Shown here: positions 21,040 through 33,830 of the stretch, piece after piece
How positions within the stretch are numbered: the first letter of the stretch is position 1
How the letters are laid out: each line of letters starts with the position of its first letter
Source: Diphasiastrum complanatum
Taxonomy: Eukaryota > Streptophyta > Lycopodiopsida > Lycopodiales > Lycopodiaceae
Assembly: GCA_029204225.1 (NCBI GenBank)
Contig: CM055111.1
Location: 28,294,340-28,358,339 of the forward strand
Direction of reading: 5' to 3'
Length of the DNA stretch: 64,000 nucleotides
Program-made: the position numbers and the translations under genes
The notes under the pieces: model-generated
Seen by the model: only the letters and a program-made list of their open reading frames with translations
What the model was told of the DNA's origin: nothing
Database searches by the model: none

Positions 21040-22268
21040 TTGGCTATTTTTCAATGCATATCGTCTGGATTGATATTGAATTGGCTCATTCTGAAAACTG
21101 CATAAGCAATGTTAGGATGTGTACTATCTGCAAGTACATGAGTGAGTCAATCAACCTCCTATAGGGCATGTTCTACATGGCTTCCTGCTCTTCTGCATTC
21201 TACGGGCAGTCCTGTTTTGTCAGAATCATTCCAGCTACCATCGACGTATTAGCTCCCTTGTAGTTTGTCATCTGAAAATCATCAATGATTTTCTAGATGT
21301 ACCTTGACTGGTGAAGATATAGCTTCCCTTCATCAAGATCTCTGTCAATCTGCAATCCTAGGTAGCATCTTGCTTCCCCTAGGTCTGATATTTCGAAATG
21401 TTGTGAAATATCATGCTTCACCTGAGAAATCAGGTGTTTCTTTTGGACAGAATCAAAGTGTCATCAACATAGACAACAATGATTATAATCCCTCCATCTG
21501 TGACCATTGTATAGACATTGTAGTCAGTCATCAATGGTTGAAATCCTGAGAATCTGAGCTTATTCTTATACCACTGCCTGACAGACTGCTTCAGTCCGTA
21601 TATGTGTCTTTGCATTCGGTAATTGGCAAAGGATGTACAGATCAATTCTGGAGGTTGGTCCATGTAGACCCCTTCATTCAACTCGCCATGTAAGAAGGCG
21701 GTCTTTTCATCCACTAAGTGGATCTTGAGACTGTATGCTGCTAATATGCAAATAGTAGGCATATGGAAGAATGCTTTACGACTGGAGAAAAGGTTTTAGT
21801 ATACTCAACACCATACTTTTGAGAGAAATCTTTTGCTACCAATTTGGCCTTGTACTTTGATACGTTGCCATCAGGTCCATACTTGTATTTGAAAATCCAT
21901 TTTCACTTTATAGTCTTCTTGTCTGTTGGTAATGGCTCTAGATTCCAGACTTTGTTCTGCTCCATGGAATTTATCTCATCTTCCATTGCTTTAATCCACT
22001 TGTCCTTATCTGGACAGCTAATAGCTTTCTCATACGTTTTAGGTTCTCCGCCAAATCCACAGAATTCTTCTGATATAGAAGCTGAGCTATCAGGCACAAA
22101 TCTAATAGGTGCTCTTCTTTTTCGCACGGATCTTCTTGGAGAGTCTGCGGTCAGATTGATGGCCTTGTCTTTGTCAAGTTTCTTGCCTTTGCTGACTGCT
22201 GAAATATGGTGAGTAGCCGGTGTCCTGGTACAGGTGTTGCTCATCGTCTGAACAATCATTCTATCCAT
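21040..22268 (-). pseudogene. Cop2 reverse transcriptase
   Basis: Minus-strand pieces encode the linker and N-terminal palm ('WIKAMEDEINSMEQNKVWNL', 22268-21903), then 'LVDEKTAFLHGELNEGVYMDQPP' with 'HIYGLKQSVRQWYK' and the catalytic 'YVDDTLIL' (21762-21430). A more degraded thumb region extends to about 21040 in broken frames. Note 'VDEKTAF' where the family usually has V-D-V-x-T-A-F around the first catalytic Asp. Frameshifts lie near 21770-21900 and below 21430. Confidence 0.85.
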
Positions 22269-22905
22269 CTAGAATTTGAACATCTTGTTTTGGATGCTCA
22301 AGGTCCACTCCCTTCGTTGATGTTGGCAGGTCATAGTAGCCTCTAGTCAGGATTTCGTAGTCGACTGGATCTCCATCAGCCATTGTCTTTGACTCATCAA
22401 ATCTGACATCTCTAACAGTCTTAATATGTCTGTTGTCAGGCATGTAGATGTTGTAGTATGATGAATGAACATCATATCCTACGAGAAATCCTTGCTCCAC
22501 CTTTTCATCCAACTTCTTTCTTTTTTGATCTGGAATGTGGACATATGCGACGCAACCAAAAATGCGCACATGTGTCAAACTTGGTTTGTTGCCCCACCAA
22601 ACCTCGTGTGGCATGGTATGTGCAACACTGGATCTACCTATCCTATTCTGCAGGTAGTTGGTTGTAGCTACTACTTCAGCCCATAAAAAATTTGATGCCC
22701 TTGAATAGGCCATCATGGATCTTGCAGCTTCCATGAGAGTCCGATTTCTCCTCTCTACCATACCATTATGAGTAGCTGGTGTGGACCATTGTGGTGTGTA
22801 GGCTGCAGTCTTCAAATGAAGTATCCCTTTATTGGTACAAAACTCTTCAAAGCATTTGGAGACGTATTCTCCTCCTTTGTCCATTCTCAGCTGCTTCACG
22901 TTCTT
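22261..22905 (-). pseudogene. Cop2 integrase, C-terminal half
   Basis: A 212-codon minus-strand frame begins in 'QLRMDKGGEYVS' (second catalytic Asp), continues through 'NGMVERRNRTLMEAAR' (catalytic Glu) and ends in the GKGRxxR-like tail region with 'VRIFGCVAYVHIP' and 'KVEQGFLVGYD'. The zinc domain and first catalytic Asp are absent. At about 22905 the frame continues into Cop3 sequence (QSPEGEF-type linker), so integrase C-terminal sequence now follows a Cop3 integrase. Confidence 0.85.
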
Positions 22906-23124
22906 CCAGAATTCTCCCTCTGGACTCTAGGTAGCTTCTTGGTATGTTGCTGGCTCTTCTGTGAAGTTGCAGTACTTGAACTGCATGTCTTTGCTCCATT
23001 GAAGATCATTAGAGTAGCAATCTGGAGGTCTTCTTTGTCTTGTTAACCTTCTAGGTTCATTTCATTGCTGTTCAAATGTTTCTTGTTCGTGGGGTTGATC
23101 CTCTGCTTCCTGCTGCTTTGGAGT

Positions 23125-24010
23125 CTACGGCTCTACATTCTGATTTGATGTATGTCCTCGATCTCCCTCTTGAATGGGCAGCAGCGTGAAGATCTCATGG
23201 CCTCTCTCGTCTTTCAGTCCAGGAAATGTAGACTCATCAAACTTCACATCTTTGTTCGAAACAACCTTCTTCGTGGTTGGATCATAGAGCCTGTACACAT
23301 GTGTTTCATTCGAGTAGTCGACCATGATTGTTTGCTTAGATTTGTCATCGAGCTTGCTTCTTTTTTCTTTTGAAATGTGCTTGTATGCTGCACATCTAAA
23401 CACTCGTACGTATGACAGATCAGGCTTTCTGCCTGTCCACATTTCGTATGGTGTTTTGTTTTCTAGCGTTGTCATTGTAGATCTATTTTGCAGGTGTACA
23501 GCTGCAGCTATTACCTCAGTCCAGAATTGACCTGGCAATTGAGCCTGTGCCATCATGCATCTGGATCCTTCGACTAGCATTTTGTTTCTTCTCTCTGCAA
23601 CACCATTGTATTCTGGTGTGTATGCAGGAGTGAACTGGTGTTCAATCCCCTATTCTTTGCAGAATTTTGAGAAATCTTTGCTTTTATATTCACCTCCGTT
23701 GTCAGATATAAGAATCTGTATCTTTTTCGAGGTGTGTTGCTCTACAAATGCCATGAACTTCTTGAAGGAATCAAACACTTTGAATTTCTTCTATAAGTAG
23801 TAGATCGTGGTCATCCGGCTGTAATCATCTATGAACATTAGAAAGTATCTCGAATCTAAGAGCGAATCCGTCTTCATCAATCCACAAACATCAGAGTGGA
23901 CGAGCTCAAGAACTTCCTTGGCTCTTCTTCCCTCATGCATCAATGGATTCCGATGTTGCTTGCCTTTCTAACAGGCTTCGCACAACTCAGCTTCGGGTTT
24001 TGAAATCTTG
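23125..24010 (-). pseudogene. Cop3b integrase
   Basis: The best frame, 23580-23125, encodes the integrase end: 'MLVEGSRCMMAQAQLPGQFWTEVIAAAVHLQNRS', then 'TPYEMWTGRKPDLSYVRVFRC' and 'DVKFDEST'. Upstream to about 24010, the catalytic core and the 'HRNPLMHEGRRAKEVLELVHSDVCG'-like region are readable in broken frames and match the parallel region of Cop3a at 28706-29041. It is inactive. Confidence 0.75.
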
Positions 24011-24315
24011 AGATCTGTGACTGTCTTTTCTACTCATGTCATATAGGCTCTGCATGTTCAGATGATACATTCTCCTATGCCAAAGCTGATCTTCATTTTC
24101 TGATGCATTTAATATGCTATCAAAGTTGCTAATTATCTTGGCCTAGTAGAGGTTCCTTCTTTGCATTCGACCATTAGCAACTTGTTTGTCATCTTCTCGA
24201 TCATGAGGCATGTGGTGCCGTCGAACAAAACTCGAATGCCAAGATCTGCCATCTTGGAGATAGATATCAGATCTTTTTTGAGTGAGGGCACATAGAGTTC
24301 TTCTGGCAGCTCTGC

Positions 24316-25396
24316 TTATTCTGACAGTGTTTGCAGCTTTAGAGTATCGATGCCTTTGACATCGTGTCTGCTCCCATTACCTAGAATCACTGCTCTATTG
24401 TTTTCGAGCTCTTTGAAGTCGATCAAGATCTTCTTCTTGCAGGTTATGTCAGATGTTGCTCCCGAATCAATGACTACATCGTAGTCATGTTCAGTGTAGC
24501 TCATTGAAGCTTCATCGAATATCGTGAAAGCTTCGTCACCTCGGTCAGCATCTTTTGATGACTCTACAACATTAGCCTTTTCAGCTTTGTTTTTTCTTTT
24601 TGGATTAAATCTACAATTGTATGCAAAATGACCTTTCTTCTTGCAGTGCATGCAAGGTATTGTTGGATTGAACCAGCATTTGTTGGCCATATGGCCTGGT
24701 TTGTGATAGTGATTGCAGGAAGAAGATTGCTAATTCAAGGACTTCGTCTTCTCGAATCTTGGCTTGTTTTTGTTCTTGTTCTTTCCTTTCGTGAAGAGAG
24801 CCTTCTCTTGATCACTGCTTCCCTCTCTTTCATCTCTCATCAGTCTCTCATCAGCGACAAGACTGACTGCTTTGTCAAATGTCATATCTGGTAGACTCAG
24901 TATGAGCATTCTCAATAGTTGATAGGACGTCGGTAGAGATTTCATGAAGTACATCAGCTACTGTGGTGCTGGGACCTAGTGCTCTTGTTCTGATGCAATG
25001 AGCTGAGCGAAGATCGTTCTAATCTTCTCAACATGCTAATCCAACTGGTTGTCGTCCCATCGTATGAATAGTAGTTGATTGTGAAGGTGCATGACTGAAG
25101 CTGCAGTCCTCACTTCATACTTCTGTTTTAATCTTTCTCATGCTGCATGGCTGCTTTCACAATCTTCAATCTGCATATCCTCGGGTCTCCCTCTGGAGGC
25201 TGCACCTCTGAGAGTTTGGTCACTGACTAGATGCCTTCGTCCTTCAGAAGTGTTTGGATTTTGAATTTCCAGATTCTGTAATTTGCGCCATCAAGACTAA
25301 TTTCTACTCTTGTTTGGATTGTTGTAGCCATATTGTGCTGTCTAGAAGATTCATTGCTAGGATATCAGTAGTGATAACCCGTGTGCTCTGATACCA
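24316..25396 (-). pseudogene. Cop3b gag-protease
   Basis: Minus-strand pieces 24954-24730 and 24690-24316 encode gag C-terminus, a zinc knuckle 'CMHCKKKGHFAYNC' (CX2CX4HX4C intact) and protease 'VVIDSGATSDITCKKK'. The gag N-terminus (about 25330-25150) is readable in other frames. The preceding knuckle is damaged (C-x2-Y for C-x2-C). The catalytic D-S-G is intact here but lost in sister copy Cop3a. Confidence 0.8.
25385..25396 (-). other. Cop3b primer binding site
   Basis: TGGTATCAGAGC on the minus strand, directly abutting the end of LTR L1 (25397). It is complementary to initiator tRNA-Met. Confidence 0.92.
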
Positions 25397-26440
<1,044 letters not shown>

Positions 26441-27244
26441 CTCCCTCTTGAACCTTGCAGCTTTGTACGTTTAATCCAATTGTCTTTCTTTGCTTGGCAA
26501 AGAGTGGCTTGTCGAGCGGTTTTGTGAGCAGATCTACAATCATATTTTCAGATTTTATATACTAGACCTAGAGCTCTCCTTGCAAGATCAAATATCGAAT
26601 GTGATGGTACTTCAGAGGTATGTGCTTTGTCTTTGAATGGAAGACAGGATCTTGGGACAGATAGATGGCACTCTAAGAGTCCATCGTGCTTGGCCCTTCT
26701 TGTGGTATCCCGATTGCCTCCAGCATCATATGCAGCCAAACTACCTCATTCGCCACCTTCGAAACTGTGACATATTCAGCTTCGCAAGAGGATTGAGCCA
26801 CCAAGGTTTGTTTTTTGCATATCCAGCTGATTGCAGCTCCACACGCTATTGTACATTCTCCAGTAATGGACTTGCTGTCATCTTTGCAGCTCGCATCACT
26901 TTAGTGATGCAGCTTGAATCCTTTTTTTTTGTTTTTAGCTCTATAGATTAATCTCATATTATGGGTACCCTTCAGATACTTTAGGATTTGTTTGGCCATT
27001 TTCCAATGTGCTAGGCTGGGATTGGAAGAGAATTGGCTCAAGGCGTAAACAGAGAAAGCTAGATCGGGTCTGGTACAAACTGTGAGGTACATCATACTAC
27101 CGATTAAGTTCTGGTAGGGTATACGTGCCATCTTCTGTTCTTTCTCTTCCATTTTTTGGCAATCTTGCGTCATGAGCTTTGCTCCAGCTATCATTGGTGT
27201 GGCCTTTTCTTTGCAGTCCATCATGTGGTACTGATTTAGCACTT

Positions 27245-27960
27245 TTCTGGCATATTCTGACTAACTCAAGTGCATTTCGCCCTTTGTTCAATCTCTTCTG
27301 ATCTCTAGCCCTAGGCATTTCGTTGCTTCTCCAACATCTGTAATTTTGTAGCTTTCAGAAATCTGACTTTTCGTGTCTTTGATCAGCATTAAAAAATTTC
27401 CTATCATCAGCGAATCATCCACAAAAATGGTCAGTATCACAGAATCATTTCCTCCTCTTTTGATGTAGACATTGCAGTCTGGTTGAGCAAGATTGAAGTC
27501 TAGAGACTTCAGAAGACCATCAAGCTTTTTATACCAGGCTCATAATGCATGTTTTAGACCATAGATGCATCTCTGCAACCGACAGACATATTGTTGATTG
27601 TCGGGGTCTTCATAGCCTTCAAGTTGCTTCATGAAGATTTCCTCCTCTAGATCTCCGTGGAGAAAGGTTGTTTTCATGTTAATCTGGTGAATTTCCAGAT
27701 TGTGTGGCATATGCAAGGAGTAGCCTTATGCTTGTCATCTTGACCATAGACGAATATGTGTTGAAATAGTCAACACCATATCTCTACGTGTAGCCCTTCA
27801 CGACGAGCCTTTCTTTGTAACAGCCAATGGTGCCATCTGATTTCATCTTTTTCTTGTACACCCACTTACAATCGACTATTTTTCTGTTTCCTGGCAGTGC
27901 CTCTAGTGTCCATGCCTCATTTTGACTCATCGACTCGATCTCCTCTGACATTGCATGCTT
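27245..27960 (-). pseudogene. Cop3a reverse transcriptase (several frames)
   Basis: No long frame survives, but minus-strand translation across frames gives 'AMSEEIESMSQNEAWTLEALP', 'KWVYKKKMKSDGTIG', 'MVKMTSIRLLLAYAT' and the catalytic region 'IFVDDSLMIG'. The catalytic motif is F-V-D-D, not the usual Y-V-D-D; the Cop3c copy has the same Phe, so this is probably a family trait. It is heavily frameshifted. Confidence 0.75.
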
Positions 27961-28515
27961 TCAAAATTCTCCCTCTGGACTCTGGATAGCTTCTTGGTAT
28001 GTTGTTGGCTCTTCTATGAAGCTACAGTACTCGAACTGTGTGTCTTCACTCCATTGAAGATTGTCAAAGTAGCGGTCTGGAGGTCTTATTTGTTTCGTTG
28101 ACCTTCTAGGTTCGTTTCATCGTTGTTCAAACATTTCTTGTTCGTGGGGTTGATCCTCTGCTTCCTGCTGCTTTGGAGTCTGCGGCTCTGCATTTTGATT
28201 TGATGTCTATCCTCGATCTCCCTCTTGAATGGGTAGCAGTGTGAAGATCTCATGGCCTCTCTCGTCTTTCAGTCCAAGAAATGTGGACTCATCAAACTTC
28301 ACATCTCTGTTCAAAACAATCTTCTTTGTGGGTGGATCATAGAGCCTGTACACGTCTTCTGTTCAAGTAGCCGACGATGATTGTTTACTTAGATTTGTCA
28401 TTGAGCTTGCTTCTTTTTTCTTTTGGAATGTGCTTGTGTGTTGCACATCCAAACACTCATACATATGACAGATCAGGCTTTCTGCATGTCCACATTTTGT
28501 ATGGTGTTTTATTTT

Positions 28516-29041
28516 TCAGCGTTGTCGTTGTAGATCTGTTCTGCAGAGTTTTGTTTCTTCTCTCTGCAACACCATTGTATTTTGGTGTGTATGCAGGAGT
28601 GAACTGGTGTTTGATCCCATGTTCTTCGTAGAATCTTGAGAATTCTTTGCTTTTATATTCACCTCCGTTGTCAAATCTAAGGATCTGTATCTTTTTCGAG
28701 GTGTGTCACTCTGCAAATGCCACAAACTTATTGAAGGAATCAAACACTTCGAATTTTTTCTTTAAGTAGTAGATCATGGTCATCCGGTTGTAATCATCTA
28801 TGAACGTTAGAAAATATCTTGTACCTGAGAGCGAATCCATCTTCTTTGGTCCACAGACATCAGAGTGGACGAGTTCAAGAACTTCCTTGGCTCTTCTTCC
28901 CTCATGCGTGAATGGATTCCGATGTTGCTTGTCTTTTTGACAAGCTTCGCAGAACTCAGATTCGGGTCTTGAAATTTTGAGACCTATGACTATGTCTTTT
29001 CTGCTCATGTCATACAGGCTCCGCATGTTCAGATGATACAT
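28516..29041 (-). pseudogene. Cop3a integrase core
   Basis: The frame 29041-28706 encodes 'MYHLNMRSLYDMSRKD', zinc-binding 'CEACQKDKQHRNPF', 'LELVHSDVCGP' (first catalytic Asp) and 'YFLTFIDDYNRMTMIY'. Overlapping 28743-28516 reads into the second catalytic region in another frame. The C-terminal integrase down to about 28230 is readable only in fragments. A deletion relative to Cop3b removes the segment around the catalytic Glu (near 28545). Confidence 0.78.
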
Positions 29042-29355
29042 TATCCTATGCCAGAGCTGATCTTCATTTTCTGATGCATCTAATATGCTATCAAAGTTGC
29101 TAATTATCTTGGCCTGATAGAGGTTTCCTTCTCTGCATCAGCAACTTGTTTGTCGTCTTCTCGATCATGCGGCATGTGTTGCCATGGAACAAAATTCGAA
29201 TGCCGAAATCTGCCATCTTGGAGACAGATAGTAGATCTTTTCTGAGTGAGGGCACATAGAGCGCTCATGGCAGCTCTGCTGGACTAACAATGTTTGCAGC
29301 TATAGAGTGTTGATGCCTTTGACATCATGTCTGTTCCCATCACCTAGAATCATTG

Positions 29356-30344
29356 CTATGTTGTCTCTATGAAGTCGATCAAGATCTTCTTGTTGTAGGT
29401 TATGTGAGATGTTGCTCCTAAATAAATGACTACATCGTAGTCGTGTTCAGTGTAGCTCGTTGAAGCTTCATCGAGTATCATGAAAGCTTCGTCACCTCTG
29501 TCAACATCTTTTGATGACTCTACAACATTAGCCTTTTCAGTTTTGTTCTTTCTTTTCAGGTTGAATCTGCAATTGTATGCAGAATGCCGTTTCTTCTTGC
29601 AGTGCATGCAAGGTATTGCTGGATTGAACCAGCATGTGTTGGCCATATGGCCTAGTTTGTGACAGTGATCGCAGGAGGAAGATTGTTGATTCCAGGACTT
29701 CGTCTTCTCGAATCTTGGCTTGTTCTTGTTCTTCTTCTTTCCTTTTGTGAAGAAAGCCTTCTCTTGATCAATGTTTCCCTCTCCTTCGTCTCTCATCAGT
29801 CTCTCATTAACGACAAGACTGACTACTTTGTCGAATGTCATATCTGGTAGATTTAGTATGAGCATTCTCAGTGACTGATAGGACGTCGGTAGATATTTCA
29901 TGAAGTACATCAGTTGTTGTGGTGCTGGGACCTGGTGCTCTTGTCCTAATGCAGCGAGCTGAGCAAAGATCATGCTAATCTTCTCAACATGCTGATCCAA
30001 CTGGTTGTCGTCCCATCGTATGGATTGCAGCTGATTGTGAAGGTGCATGACTGAAGCTGCAGTCCTCACTTCATACTTCTGTTTTAATCTTTCCCACGCT
30101 GCATGGTTGTTTTTGCAGTCTTTCTGCATGAGTAGATCTTCATTTATGGACGAAACGATACACGCTCTTTTTTTTTTATCCATTCAGCTCTCCTCGGGTC
30201 TCCCTCTAGAGGCTGCACCTCTGAGAGTCCGGTCACCGACCAGATGCCTCCGCCCTTCAGAAGTGTTTTAATTTTGAATTTCCAGATTCTATAATTTGCG
30301 CCATCAAGACTGATTGCTACTCTTGTCTGGATTGTTGTAGCCAT
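29356..30344 (-). pseudogene. Cop3a gag-protease
   Basis: Gag starts at 30344 (MATTIQTRVAISLDGANYRI) and shifts frame in the T run at about 30166-30178. It continues as a 275-codon frame, 30183-29356, with two intact zinc knuckles, CDHCHKLGHMANTC and CMHCKKKRHSAYNC. The protease follows, but its active site reads 'VVIYLGATSH': the catalytic Asp-Ser of D-S-G is changed to Tyr-Leu. The polyprotein could not be self-processed by this protease. Confidence 0.88.
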
Positions 30345-30397
30345 ATTGTGTTGTCTAGAAGAATCACTGCTAGGATATCAGTAGTGATAATCTGTGT

Positions 30398-30409
30398 GCT
30401 CTTATACCA
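30398..30409 (-). other. Cop3a primer binding site
   Basis: TGGTATAAGAGC on the minus strand, one mismatch from the initiator tRNA-Met consensus, directly next to LTR L2. Confidence 0.88.
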
Positions 30410-31249
30410 TGTTGCAGAAGCAAAAAACTCTGTTCGGTTCAGTGTCGCAAAAGGAAAACTGTGTCTTTTTCATTTTTGTTTTCGTCTTGGTATTCGCAAA
30501 TGATTTTGTGTCTTTGAATTTCCTTTTGTGCGGAAGTTTTTACAGGAACCTAGACACTCGACTGCACATCACATAACACATTTGTTTCTAGCAATCAAGA
30601 CAGACGACACAAGACAAGGAGATGCACAAAAATAGAGCAATTGTATTATCAGTTTGATTTTAGAGCAAGATCGTCAATGTCTCGCTCATTGGCGGAATGA
30701 CACTCTACTCTTTCGCTATGTTCTACTTGTTGGCAGACTTTCATGCACAGCTCTAGTATTTTTCTTTTATGCTCTATTCTCTACCTCTCTGTCTCTCTCT
30801 TACAGAAATTTTGTCTATTCTCTTCACGGGCATCGTTTTGGATTATACCTCCATAGTGTGGAGTTTACAAGATGGCTTAACGCAGAAATCACAAGACTAG
30901 TTAATGCTAATCAACTAATCTGTCAGTCTCTGTCGTTGCCTCTCGTTTCACCTGGGCGTAAAGTATACGACTCCAAGCCCATTGAGCTGCCAGCTGGCAG
31001 CATAAAAGATTCCTCTTCGTTTGTTTCATAATCTCCCATTTGCTTTTGTTCTCTTTGTCTCTTTCGTAGTTTTTCGTTTTGCGTCCCTTTGCGGTTTGTG
31101 CTCCTGGAGTTGTGTTTACGATCCACGAATGATTCGTGAAGTGTTTGTGCTTTGATTCAAGGGATGTTGATTGTCGCGAATTGTTCTCATTCAATCTTTG
31201 TTTCTTGTTTTTGCTGCGACAAAGTTGCAGGAGTTCACTCTTTCTGACA
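30410..31249 (-). repeat. Cop3 LTR L2 (840 bp), 5' LTR of Cop3a
   Basis: On the minus strand it starts TGTCAGAAAGAG and ends TTCTGCAACA before the primer site. It is colinear with L1 and L3 except for the short CT region (30780-30803). The plus-strand base after it begins TATAC (31250-31254). Confidence 0.9.
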
Positions 31250-31513
31250 TATACAACGCTAGCTGGAGTGGAACATTCACTAGAGTCAATATCAAAGATG
31301 CAGCATGCTTGAAGTCCTGTGATGTCTGTAATAAAGGCAAGATGTCACGTATACCATTCACCAAGGACTCTTTCAGAATGAAAGAATTCCTAGAACTAGT
31401 ACACTCTGACATCTGTGGACCATTTGACCATGTACTTTATCCACAATAAGTCAGAGGCCCTGGACAAATTCACTGAGTTCGTGAATTGGGCTAAGAAATG
31501 GACTGGCAGGCAA
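31250..31513 (+). pseudogene. Cop1-like integrase fragment, 3' side of the Cop3 target site
   Basis: Plus-strand coding 'CDVCNKGKMSRIPF' (zinc-binding Cys pair) and 'FLELVHSDICGPF' (first catalytic Asp), then 'FTEFVNWAKKW' after a deletion. It matches the Cop1 integrase at 1952-2860. It begins in the middle of the HHCC module at TATAC. The missing N-terminal half is at 33831-34052 in the opposite orientation. Confidence 0.82.
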
Positions 31514-31519
31514 TGTCAG

Positions 31520-33027
31520 AGGAGATCGAGTCGATGAGGTGAAACAAGGCATGGACACTAGAGCCACTACCAGAAAATAGAAAAATAGTCGACAGCAAGT
31601 GGGTGTACAAGAAAAAGATGACATCAGATGGCACCATTGGCCGCTACAAAGCAAGGCTCGTCGTGAAATGCTACACGTAGAGATATGGTGTTGACTATTT
31701 CGACACATATTTGCCCATGGTCAAGATGACAAGCATAAGGCTACTCCTTGCATACGCCACACAGCACAATCTGGAAATTCACCAGATTGATGTGAAAATA
31801 GCCTTTCTCCACGGAGATCTAGAGGAGAAAATCTTCATGAAGCAACCTGAAGGCTATGAAGACCCGACAATCGACAATATGTCTATCAGTTGCAGAGATG
31901 CATCTATGGTCTTAAACAGCTTGATGGTCTTCTGAAGTCTCTGGACTTCAATCCTACTCAACCAGACTGCAATGTCTACATCAAAAGAGTAGGAAAGGAT
32001 TTTGTGATACTGACCATTTTTGTGGATGATTCGCTGATGATAGGAAATTCCTTGATGTTGATCAAAGACACGAAGAGTCAGATTTCTGAAAGCTACGAAA
32101 TCACAGATCTTGGAGAAGCAACAAAATGCCTATGGCTGGAGATCAGAAGAGATCGAACAAAGGGCGAAATGCACTTGTGTCAGCCAGAATATGCTAGAAA
32201 AGTGCTAAAGCAGTATCACATGATGGACTACAAGAAAAAGTCCACACCAATTATAGCTGGAGCCAAGCTCACGAAGCACGATTGCCCAAAAATGGAAGAG
32301 GAAGAACAGAAGATGGCAGGTATACCCTACTAGAACTTAATCAGTAGTCTGATGTACCTCACAATTTGTACCAGACCCGATCTGGCTTTCTCTGTTTACA
32401 CCTTGAGCCAATTCTCTTCCAATCCTGGCCTAGCACATTGGCAAATGGCCAAACGAATCCTACAGTATCTGAAGGGTACCCAGAATATGGGATTAACCTA
32501 CATAGTTGAAAATGAAGAAAAAAGATTCGAGCTGCATCACTACAGTGGTGCGAGCTGGACGAGCTGCAAAGATGACAACAAGTCCATTATTGGAGGATGT
32601 ACAATAGCGTGCGGAGCTGCAATCAGTTGGATATGCAAAAAAACAAACCTTGGTGGCTCAATCCTCTTGTGAAGCTGAATATGTCATAGCTTTGAAGGTG
32701 CCGAATGAGGTAGTGTGGCTACAGATGATGCTGGAGGCAATCGAGATACCACAAGAAGGGCCAAGCATGATGATAATGGACTCTCAGAGTGCCATCTATC
32801 TGTCCCAGGATCCTGTCTTCCATTCAAAGACAAAACACATACCTCTAAAGTACCATCACATTCGAGATTTGATCTTGAAAGGAGAGCTCCAGGTCCAGTA
32901 TATAGAATTTGAAAATATGATTGCAGATCTGCTCACAAAACTGCTCGACAAGCCACTCTTTGCCAAGCAAAGAAAGGCAATTGGATTAAATGTACAAAGC
33001 TGCAAGGTTCAAGAGGGAGTGTCATAA
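31520..33027 (+). pseudogene. Cop3c reverse transcriptase-RNase H
   Basis: In order: 'KWVYKKKMTSDGTIGRYK' (31590), 'MVKMTSIRLLLAYATQHN' with 'IDVKIAFLHGDLEEKIFMKQPEGY' (31720-31858), 'IYGLKQ', catalytic 'IFVDDSLMIG' (about 32014-32043), 'MYLTICTRPDLAFSVY', then RNase H 'YSGASW', 'SSCEAEY' and 'MDSQSAIYLSQDP'. The first RNase H Asp is changed to Gly (YSGASW). Frameshifts lie near 31910 and 32640 (an A run), and stops near 31543, 31680 and 32332. Confidence 0.88.
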
Positions 33028-33830
33028 ATGGTGAACTCTTGCAACTTTGTCGTAGCACAAACAAGAAACAAAGGTCAAACAAGAACAATTCGCGACAGTC
33101 AACATCCCTTGACTCGAAGCACGAACTATTCGCAAATCATTCGTGAATTGTAAACACACCTCTAGGACCGCAAACCGCAAAGGGACGCAAAACAAAAAAA
33201 CTACGAAAGAAATGAAGAGAATGAAAGCAAACGGGAGATTATGAAACAAACGAAGAAGAATCTTTTGCGCTGCCAGCTGGCAGCTAAACGGGCTTGGAGT
33301 CATAGACTTCACGCCCAAGTGCAACGAGAGGCAACGATGGAGACTAACTAATTAGTTGATTAGCATTAACTAGTCTTGTGATTTTTGTGTTAAGCCATCT
33401 TGTAAACTCCACACTGTGGAGGTATAAACTATCCTCTCTGGATCCAAAACGATGTGTGAAGAGAATAGACAGAATTTCTATAAGAGAGAGAGAGAGGTAG
33501 TGAATAGAGCAGAAAAGAAAAATACTAGAGCTGTGCATGAAAGTCTACCAATGAGCAAAACACAATGAAAGTGCAGAGTGTCATTCCACCAACGAGCGAG
33601 ACACTGACGATCTCGCTCTAAAATCAAACTGATAATACAGTTGCTCTATTTTTGTGCATCTCCTTGTCTTGTGTCGTCTGCCTTGATTGCTAGAAACAAA
33701 TGTGTTCTGTGATGTGCCGTTGAGTACACACAAAATTGTTCGTGAATACGAAGACAAAAACAAAAACGAAAAAAAAAACAGTTTGGCTTTCGCGACACTG
33801 AACCGAACAAAGTTTTTCGCTCCTGCAACA
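33020..33830 (+). repeat. Cop3 LTR L3 (811 bp), 3' LTR of Cop3c
   Basis: It starts TGTCATAAATGG directly after AAGAGGGAG and ends CTCCTGCAACA. It is colinear with L1 and L2 and flanked by GTATA at 33831. Confidence 0.9.

Larger units (their letters stand above)
19560..22905 (-). mobile_element. Cop2: 3' half of a Ty1/Copia element
   Basis: On the minus strand, integrase C-terminal half, reverse transcriptase, RNase H, polypurine tract and 3' LTR are present in that order. The 5' half (gag, protease, integrase start) is replaced at about 22905 by the 5' half of a Cop3 element, making a chimera. The LTR shares its start (TGAAGAAAC) and a 'gcattggcgtaagaga' block with Cop1, so Cop2 and Cop1 are sister families. 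Multiple frame breaks make it inactive. Confidence 0.8.
22906..25396 (-). mobile_element. Cop3b: 5' half of a Copia element (gag, protease, integrase)
   Basis: Minus-strand coding starts at the primer site (25396-25385) next to LTR L1. Gag follows (25340-24500) with the WKFKI start, zinc knuckles and 'LPDMTFDKAVSLVADERL'. The protease then reads VVIDSGATSD, with an intact D-S-G (about 24450-24480). Integrase follows (24000-23125) with 'NGVAERRNKMLVEGSRCMM'-type sequence. It is truncated at the integrase-reverse transcriptase linker, where it joins Cop2. Stops and frameshifts are present throughout. Confidence 0.8.
31514..33830 (+). mobile_element. Cop3c: 3' half of a Cop3 element on the plus strand
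   Basis: It begins abruptly at about 31514 in the integrase-reverse transcriptase linker ('gcaatgtcagaggagatcg', the same point seen intact in Cop3a near 27945). It runs through reverse transcriptase and RNase H to a polypurine tract and LTR L3. The LTR is followed by GTATA (33831-33835), the reverse complement of the TATAC beside L2. Confidence 0.85.
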
